A stretch of 39,968 nt of DNA from a virus: the IMG/VR virus record IMGVR_UViG_3300042390_000006, positions 1-39,968 of that record. One strand, 5' to 3'. The notes under the pieces were generated by a model that was not told the DNA's origin, searched no databases, and saw only the letters and a list, made by a program, of their open reading frames with translations. The position numbers and the translations under genes were made by a program. Of the stretch, positions 36,231 through 39,968 are shown piece after piece (the stretch's first letter is position 1; each line of letters begins with the position of its first letter).

Positions 36231-36454
36231 AGATAATCAAAAAAGCCTTTAATCTCGTAGGTAAAATCCTAAAGGGATTAGTTAAATGGTTTAAAGACGC
36301 AGGAATGGAATTAATTGCACAGGCATTCACCCTCCTTGGCTTCTTTATCGCATGGCTAACTTTAACGGGATCAGCAAGAGACATTGTTGGTATTGCAGTA
36401 CTTGCAACAACAGTAATTTGGCTTATCACAATCCCGCTAAGAAAGGAGGACTAA
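36227..36454 (+). CDS. Holin-like protein, two TM segments
   Basis: 75 residues, ATGA overlap with the PA14 gene and AAGGAGG 5-6 bases upstream. A Lys-rich amphipathic start (KIIKKAFNLVGKILKGLVKWF) precedes two membrane helices at about 28-48 and 52-70, with a charged end (RKED). Size, topology, and position beside a second small membrane protein ahead of the endolysin region fit a holin or its partner. No family match is certain. Confidence 0.6.
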   Translation: MKIIKKAFNLVGKILKGLVKWFKDAGMELIAQAFTLLGFFIAWLTLTGSARDIVGIAVLATTVIWLITIPLRKED

Positions 36455-36456
36455 AT

Positions 36457-36741
36457 ATGGCAACTAAAAAGGTAGTAGAGCCTCCTAAGAAGGAGCACCC
36501 ACAAAAGGCAATCACTAATATCCTTATGCGTATTGTCGCAGTCTTTGCAGCATCTGGTCTATCAGTACTTGGTGCTGGAGCAGTAGTTGGAATTGACACA
36601 GTTCAGGCAGTATTCTTAGCAGGACTATTAGGCGTAGCAACAGTCATTGAAAGACTGGCAAGGGCTTTTTTGGACGATGGAAAACTCACATTGGCAGAGA
36701 TCAATGATGCGTTTAAGACGGTAGACAAAAAGGCTAATTAG
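36457..36741 (+). CDS. Holin (probable), two TM segments
   Basis: 94 residues from the ATG at 36457 (AAAGGAGG 7 bases upstream); the longer frame from 36352 lies in the previous gene. A basic, Pro-containing start, membrane helices at about 19-43 and 48-67, then a soluble tail (FLDDGKLTLAEINDAFKTVDKK). This is the layout of many actinophage holins, with a cytoplasmic tail. Two adjacent two-TM proteins could be a holin/antiholin pair. Confidence 0.65.
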   Translation: MATKKVVEPPKKEHPQKAITNILMRIVAVFAASGLSVLGAGAVVGIDTVQAVFLAGLLGVATVIERLARAFLDDGKLTLAEINDAFKTVDKKAN

Positions 36742-36757
36742 TCATTATTGGCGGTAG

Positions 36758-36787
36758 TTGACAGCCCTCTCTGGGCAATGGTATACT
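36758..36787 (+). promoter_or_regulatory. Strong promoter for the Ntn-peptidase gene
   Basis: TTGACA at 36758-36763, 18-base spacer ending TGG, TATACT at 36782-36787. Predicted start near 36794, leader about 25 bases. The best promoter in the window. Its spacer carries the left arm of an inverted repeat. Confidence 0.8.
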
Positions 36788-36813
36788 TGAGTATCACCTA
36801 TCTGGAGAGGGCT
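36763..36813 (+). promoter_or_regulatory. RBS-hiding hairpin present only in read-through mRNA
   Basis: Left arm 36763-36775 pairs with 36801-36813: nine Watson-Crick pairs (AGCCCTCTC with GAGAGGGCT), then U-G, G-U, G-C and G-U, with a 25-base loop. The right arm contains the Shine-Dalgarno GGAGAGG (36804-36810) for the ATG at 36819. The promoter start (about 36794) is downstream of the left arm, so its own transcript lacks that arm and has a free ribosome site. There is no T-run, so it is not a terminator. T4 genes e and soc are known to use this design. Confidence 0.7.
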
Positions 36814-36818
36814 TTACC

Positions 36819-37343
36819 ATGACCTGTATTGCTGTAGTAAAACATGAAGATAAAATCTACATGGCTGGAGACCGTGGGGCATCAGATGATGGAACCATCT
36901 TAGCACTTACTGCTCCAAAGGTTTGGAAGATTGGTCCATATCTAATTGGATATGCTGGATCAATGGACGGAGAAAGAATCCGTTATAACTTTAAACCAAC
37001 ACCACCCAACATTAAAGACACAGACAAGTTTATGCAGACAAAATTTATTAAAGAACTCAAAGAATTTTATAATGAGTTCTGGGTTGACACATCTAAAGAT
37101 GGAGACCTGGGTTTGATTATTGCAGTCCGTGGAGAAATCTATGAACATAGTTCTGGAGATATGTCTTTATCTAAATACATGCTTCCTTATCTTGCTATGG
37201 GTTCTGGTGCAGAATATGCCTATGGTGTTTTGTATGCAACAGATAAACAGAAAAATGCAAGGAACAGAGTAATGCAGGCAGTAAATGCTGCTATTAAATT
37301 TAACCCATCCTGTATGGGTCCAGTTGACATCGTAAGCCTTTAA
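36819..37343 (+). CDS. Proteasome beta / HslV-like Ntn-hydrolase peptidase
   Basis: 174 residues. After Met removal the protein begins Thr1-Cys-Ile-Ala-Val; Asp17 (YMAGDRGAS), Lys33 (TAPKVWKIG), Gly46-Ser47 (GYAGS) and Ser128 (AMGSGAEYA) fall at or within one position of the canonical proteasome active-site residues. The length equals HslV (about 175) rather than actinobacterial PrcB with its propeptide. No ATPase partner (HslU/Mpa) gene is seen, so it may use a host unfoldase or act alone on peptides. It lies between the holins and an exported subtilase, with its own strong promoter and a hairpin that silences read-through mRNA. Function could be virion or host-protein processing or late-stage turnover; unknown. 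A penicillin-acylase-type Ntn hydrolase is less likely given the Thr nucleophile. Confidence 0.82.
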   Translation: MTCIAVVKHEDKIYMAGDRGASDDGTILALTAPKVWKIGPYLIGYAGSMDGERIRYNFKPTPPNIKDTDKFMQTKFIKELKEFYNEFWVDTSKDGDLGLIIAVRGEIYEHSSGDMSLSKYMLPYLAMGSGAEYAYGVLYATDKQKNARNRVMQAVNAAIKFNPSCMGPVDIVSL

Positions 37344-37352
37344 AGGTATACT
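37324..37352 (+). promoter_or_regulatory. Promoter giving a leaderless mRNA
   Basis: TTGACA at 37324-37329 (end of the peptidase gene), 17-base spacer, TATACT at 37347-37352. The hexamer ends 6 bases before the ATG at 37359, so transcription should begin on the A of the start codon. No Shine-Dalgarno at normal spacing. Confidence 0.7.
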
Positions 37353-37358
37353 TAATAC

Positions 37359-37577
37359 ATGAGCGAAGAATTTGACGAGATCCTAAGAGATATCCAAAAT
37401 ATAGAATCAGATTTTGACGAGTTTGAAATCTGGCTTGAAAACGGTATTGAACGAGGATGGGTAACAGAACCATTCTGCAATACACACGAAGGTGATCCAT
37501 ATATGGATGAAGAAGAGCAAAAAGAATGGGAAGAGGGCGGAGACCCTTGCCAAGTAGTTTTAAAAATCAAACAATAA
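37359..37577 (+). CDS. Small acidic protein
   Basis: 72 residues, very acidic, with an N-terminal helix (EEFDEILRDIQNIESDFDEFEIWLENGI) and a conserved-looking second half (WVTEPFCNTHEGDPYMDEEEQ, EEGGDPC). Similar small acidic proteins with a 'FC.THEG.P...EE....EEG.DPC' pattern are common in actinophages, function unknown. The three Cys/His could bind metal. Likely translated from a leaderless mRNA. Such acidity could mimic DNA, which is speculation. Confidence 0.65.
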   Translation: MSEEFDEILRDIQNIESDFDEFEIWLENGIERGWVTEPFCNTHEGDPYMDEEEQKEWEEGGDPCQVVLKIKQ

Positions 37578-37600
37578 CAACAACAAAGAGAGAGACAAAA

Positions 37601-38536
37601 ATGAAAAAAACACTACTAGCACTACTATCAGCAGTACTATTAATTACAGTAGTACAGCCAGCACAGGCAGAAGATCAAAAGGTTCTAGCCATTATTGATA
37701 CTGCTATTGATTCAAGAAAGTTCCCTCAGATCATTCATGAGGTATGCTTTAATACATACAAAAATTCCTGTCCAAACAAGACAAATTTTATGGAAGGAAA
37801 GGGAGCAGCAGCAATAGCAACTCCCCCAGCAGACTCAAACAATATGTCTGCATATCACGGTGATGCTATGGTAAAGGCTGCCTTGGCAATTAATCCAAAC
37901 CTTAAGATTGTATTTATTAGATATGCTGAAGAGTACACTGCCAACAAGAGGGTTGTGTACACAAACTGGGCTGACAGTTTACGCAAATCAATCGACTGGG
38001 TATCAAAGAACTCAGAAAAATATAGTATTGATGCCTTATCAATTAGTCAATCTAGTATAAATATTCCAACTTGGTGCACAACAGACAATGTCACAATCAA
38101 TGCGGTTTCATTGCTTAACTCTAAGAATGTTCCAGTATTTGCTGCGACAGGTAACGATACAAATAAAACTTCTGTTGGATTCCCAGCGTGTGTTGCTGGA
38201 GTAGTTGGTGTTGGATCACTAACTGAACAAGTTGATGCTGGTGTTAGAATTGGAGAGACACAAACTAATAGAGGTCCAGGACTTGACCTGTTAGCAGTTG
38301 GAGGACTCTCTATTACTAAGGTAAATGGAGCACAGTTTAACCTTGGTGGAACATCAGGAGCAGCAGCAATCTCTGCATCTGCGTATACTAAAAACAATAC
38401 TTATAAAACTTTTGTAGAATATTTAAATTCTCTTACAAAAGAATCAGTTAAGTTTGTTGACTACTTTACTATGGTAGGTAAGCAAAAAGTTCCTACATTT
38501 GAAGCAGTAAGAGTAGTTGCTGTTAGTTCTAAGTAA
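37601..38536 (+). CDS. Exported subtilisin-like serine protease
   Basis: 311 residues from the ATG at 37601 (GAGAGAG upstream; the frame from 37526 lies in the previous gene). Sec signal peptide (MKKTLLALLSAVLLITVV, cleavage after AQA at residue 23). S8 triad in order: Asp33 (AIIDTAID), His86 (AYHGDAM), Ser252 (LGGTSGAAA), with oxyanion Asn185 (AATGNDT). No long propeptide and a compact domain. Four Cys residues could form disulphides outside the cell. An exported protease in a phage may act on host surface proteins, on the exported proteins at 32812/34089, or on incoming particles; not shown. Confidence 0.87.
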   Translation: MKKTLLALLSAVLLITVVQPAQAEDQKVLAIIDTAIDSRKFPQIIHEVCFNTYKNSCPNKTNFMEGKGAAAIATPPADSNNMSAYHGDAMVKAALAINPNLKIVFIRYAEEYTANKRVVYTNWADSLRKSIDWVSKNSEKYSIDALSISQSSINIPTWCTTDNVTINAVSLLNSKNVPVFAATGNDTNKTSVGFPACVAGVVGVGSLTEQVDAGVRIGETQTNRGPGLDLLAVGGLSITKVNGAQFNLGGTSGAAAISASAYTKNNTYKTFVEYLNSLTKESVKFVDYFTMVGKQKVPTFEAVRVVAVSSK

Positions 38537-38576
38537 TAATATTTAAAGTCCTAGGCATGACTAAAACTGCCCACTT

Positions 38577-38649
38577 TGCCCTATAACTCAGTTGGTAGAG
38601 TGCCGAACTGTTAATTCGGATGTCCCTGGATCGAGGCCAGGTGGGGCAG
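38577..38649 (+). tRNA. tRNA-Asn (anticodon GTT)
   Basis: 73 bases fold as a tRNA: acceptor TGCCCTA/TGGGGCA with one G-U, D stem ACTC/GAGT with loop AGTTGGTA, anticodon stem CCGAA/TTCGG with loop CTGTTAA (anticodon GTT at 38610-38612), 5-base variable loop, T stem CCTGG/CCAGG. The T loop is ATCGAGG, with A where T54 is normal. CCA is not encoded. Discriminator G. It reads AAC/AAU. Only one tRNA found in the window. Confidence 0.93.
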
Positions 38650-38674
38650 CGTAACACTATTGAAAGGAAACGAT

Positions 38675-39262
38675 ATGCAATTTCAACCTACAAGTAGGCA
38701 AGAAGAATTTGTCATAGACCTGTTAGATCAAAAAACTGGTGGGTACTATGTAGAACTAGGAGCGTTCCACTCTAAGAATGGAAGCAACACCTACAGGCTA
38801 GAGACAGAGTTTGATTGGAACGGAGTATCGTTTGAGATTGTTCCAGAACTACACAAAGAGATTACCGAAAATAGAAAGAACCCTTGCATCTTGGGCGATG
38901 CTACTCAGTTTAATTACATTAAATATTTTGAAGAAAATAACTTTCCTAATCAAATAGACTATCTACAAGTTGACATTGACTCTGGATATAAACTTAACGG
39001 AAGACCTGATGGCAATGCCTATCTATCCTTACACGGATTAATTGCTGTGCCACTAAATAAATATAGATTTTCAGTAATAACATTTGAGCACGACGCAAAT
39101 ATGTACTGGAGAAATATTGCAATGAGAGATGTTCAACGAGAGATTCTTGACTCTTTGGGGTATTCTTTAGTTGCAAGAGAATACCATGAGGACTGGTGGG
39201 TAGATCCAAGTGTTATTGACTTAGAAAAATATAGAAAGCACTTTAGGTGGGAATCCCTATAA
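38675..39262 (+). CDS. FkbM-like SAM-dependent methyltransferase
   Basis: 195 residues from the ATG at 38675 (GAAAGGA 6 bases upstream; the TTG at 38660 is a weaker alternative). VELGAFHSKNGSNTYRLE (about 26-43) matches the SAM-binding motif I of FkbM/Methyltransf_21 proteins, followed by GVSFEIVPE and DYLQVDIDSGY (about 95-105) with the conserved Asp pair. FkbM proteins usually methylate sugars or natural products. With the glycosyltransferase at 28922 it may modify a glycan; a link is inference. The tRNA lies just upstream. Confidence 0.7.
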   Translation: MQFQPTSRQEEFVIDLLDQKTGGYYVELGAFHSKNGSNTYRLETEFDWNGVSFEIVPELHKEITENRKNPCILGDATQFNYIKYFEENNFPNQIDYLQVDIDSGYKLNGRPDGNAYLSLHGLIAVPLNKYRFSVITFEHDANMYWRNIAMRDVQREILDSLGYSLVAREYHEDWWVDPSVIDLEKYRKHFRWESL

Positions 39263-39272
39263 GGGCAACTCG

Positions 39273-39281
39273 TGATATAAT
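39273..39281 (+). promoter_or_regulatory. Extended -10 promoter for endolysin gene
   Basis: TGA-TATAAT, hexamer at 39276-39281. Predicted start near 39288, about 23 bases before the ATG at 39311. No -35 match is visible. Confidence 0.5.
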
Positions 39282-39291
39282 AATATAAAGA

Positions 39292-39307
39292 TACCTATAA
39301 GGAGGTA
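39292..39307 (+). promoter_or_regulatory. Small hairpin overlapping the endolysin RBS
   Basis: TACCT (39292-39296) and AGGTA (39303-39307) can pair over a 6-base loop, covering part of GGAGG (39301-39305). Five pairs only, so it is weak; it could lower translation of the endolysin. Confidence 0.3.
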
Positions 39308-39310
39308 ATC

Positions 39311-39958
39311 ATGTCAGCAAAAGGAAGTTTAGAGGCAATCATTGAGGTTGCAAAGAAAGAAGTGGGCACAATTGAAGGCCCTAAAGATAATGAAACAAAG
39401 TATGGTGCATGGATTAAGGTTAACTTCCAACCATGGTGCCAGTCGTTTGTTTCTTGGTGTGCTTTTACTGCGGGAGTAAAGTCTTTCCCTAAGTCTGCAT
39501 CAACAGTAGCAGCATCAGATCAGTTTAAAAAAGAAGGTCGTTGGGCAGATGCTCGCAATGATGACCCACAAGCAGGAGACTGGATTTATTTTGATTTCCC
39601 AGATGATGGTGTAAATCGTATTTCACACGTTGGCCTTTGCATTAAGAATAATGGCGATGGAACAATCCAGGTTATTGAGGGAAACACTTCAGGAACTGCA
39701 AAGGGAGACCAGCGCAATGGAGGAATGTGCGTAGAAAAAACTCGTGCATATGTAAAGAACAATAAGAAGAAGTTAGTTAACGCTGTTGTTGGTTGGGGTC
39801 GTCCAGTATACACTGGTGAAGAAAATGCTCCACTACTAAACAAGATCGTTGCATCTGCAACTACCGCAGCACCAGTTAAGAAGGCAGCACCAAAGGAAAT
39901 TAAGCCTGCTGCTAAGAAGTCTTCTGGTGGCGGAGGAAAGGCTCAGGTAGCCCTATAA
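39311..39958 (+). CDS. lysA: CHAP-domain endolysin
   Basis: 215 residues, AAGGAGG 5-6 bases upstream of the ATG. N-terminal CHAP amidase/endopeptidase: Cys43 (PWCQSFVSWC), His106 (ISHVGLC), Glu123/Asn125 (VIEGNTSG), with GDWIYFDF between. It cuts peptidoglycan at lysis. From about residue 165 the chain is a Lys/Ala/Pro and Gly linker-like tail (KKAAPKEIKPAAKKSSGGGG) with no recognised wall-binding domain, so binding may come from the basic tail. No signal peptide, so export depends on the holins at 36227/36457, about 3 kb upstream. Confidence 0.9.
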   Translation: MSAKGSLEAIIEVAKKEVGTIEGPKDNETKYGAWIKVNFQPWCQSFVSWCAFTAGVKSFPKSASTVAASDQFKKEGRWADARNDDPQAGDWIYFDFPDDGVNRISHVGLCIKNNGDGTIQVIEGNTSGTAKGDQRNGGMCVEKTRAYVKNNKKKLVNAVVGWGRPVYTGEENAPLLNKIVASATTAAPVKKAAPKEIKPAAKKSSGGGGKAQVAL

Positions 39959-39968
39959 TGGATTCCAA
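39958..39968 (+). CDS. Start of next gene, cut by window edge
   Basis: ATG at 39958 shares its A with the endolysin stop (TAATG), the same coupled arrangement used elsewhere in this genome. Only MDS is visible, so nothing can be said of the product. Confidence 0.35.

Noticed and set aside
36763-36813. Stem as a transcription terminator
   Set aside because: No T-run after the right arm and a strong promoter lies within it.
38537-38576. Terminator after the subtilase gene
   Set aside because: Only a 4-bp stem (AGTC/GACT) and no T-run.

Overview
The window looks like part of the genome of a long-tailed (siphovirus-type) double-stranded DNA phage. All genes lie on the + strand, tightly packed, with many TAATG or ATGA stop/start overlaps. 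The base composition is AT-rich by eye. A low-GC actinobacterial host is an inference from three things: a CHAP endolysin with a paired-holin region, the style of the DnaE/RecA/Cas4-like/RuvC replication block, and leaderless genes plus a proteasome-type peptidase. A freshwater actinobacterium is my best guess, but no marker in the window proves it. I see no integrase, repressor/cro pair, CRISPR array or insertion sequence. Layout: (1) 1-17.7 kb is the tail module: a giant tape measure protein cut by the left edge, a distal-tail-like protein, a 1430-residue hub/fibre protein and four smaller tail-tip proteins. (2) 17.7-31 kb is DNA metabolism and small regulators: zinc ribbon, HTH protein, DnaB-type helicase, DnaG-type primase, probable SSB, DnaE-type polymerase, RecA, a small PD-(D/E)xK nuclease, a Cas4-like exonuclease, RuvC-like resolvase, a glycosyltransferase, an HTH mini-protein, a one-TM mini-protein and a DUF3310 protein. 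(3) 30.5-32.8 kb holds the small and large terminase subunits. (4) 32.8-40 kb is an unusual late/envelope region. It contains an exported Ala-rich protein between its own promoter and a strong terminator, an exported membrane-anchored PA14 protein that lacks an ATG/GTG/TTG start, two holin-like proteins, a proteasome/HslV-like Ntn peptidase, a small acidic protein, an exported subtilase, tRNA-Asn, an FkbM-like methyltransferase and a CHAP endolysin. How it may work together: tail proteins build a tail of roughly half a micrometre. The replication block is close to a self-contained replisome plus recombination kit. The right-hand region combines lysis genes with exported surface and protease genes. 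Promoters can be read directly: several match TTGACA-N17/18-TAnACT, often with a TG one base upstream of the -10 (extended -10). At three genes a -10 sits 5-6 bases before the ATG, predicting leaderless mRNAs. Most notable is the peptidase gene at 36819. All canonical proteasome active-site residues are in register (Thr1, Asp17, Lys33, Ser128). Its promoter lies inside an inverted repeat whose right arm is the Shine-Dalgarno, so read-through mRNA should hide the ribosome site while mRNA from the internal promoter should expose it. This is the arrangement known from some T4 late genes.
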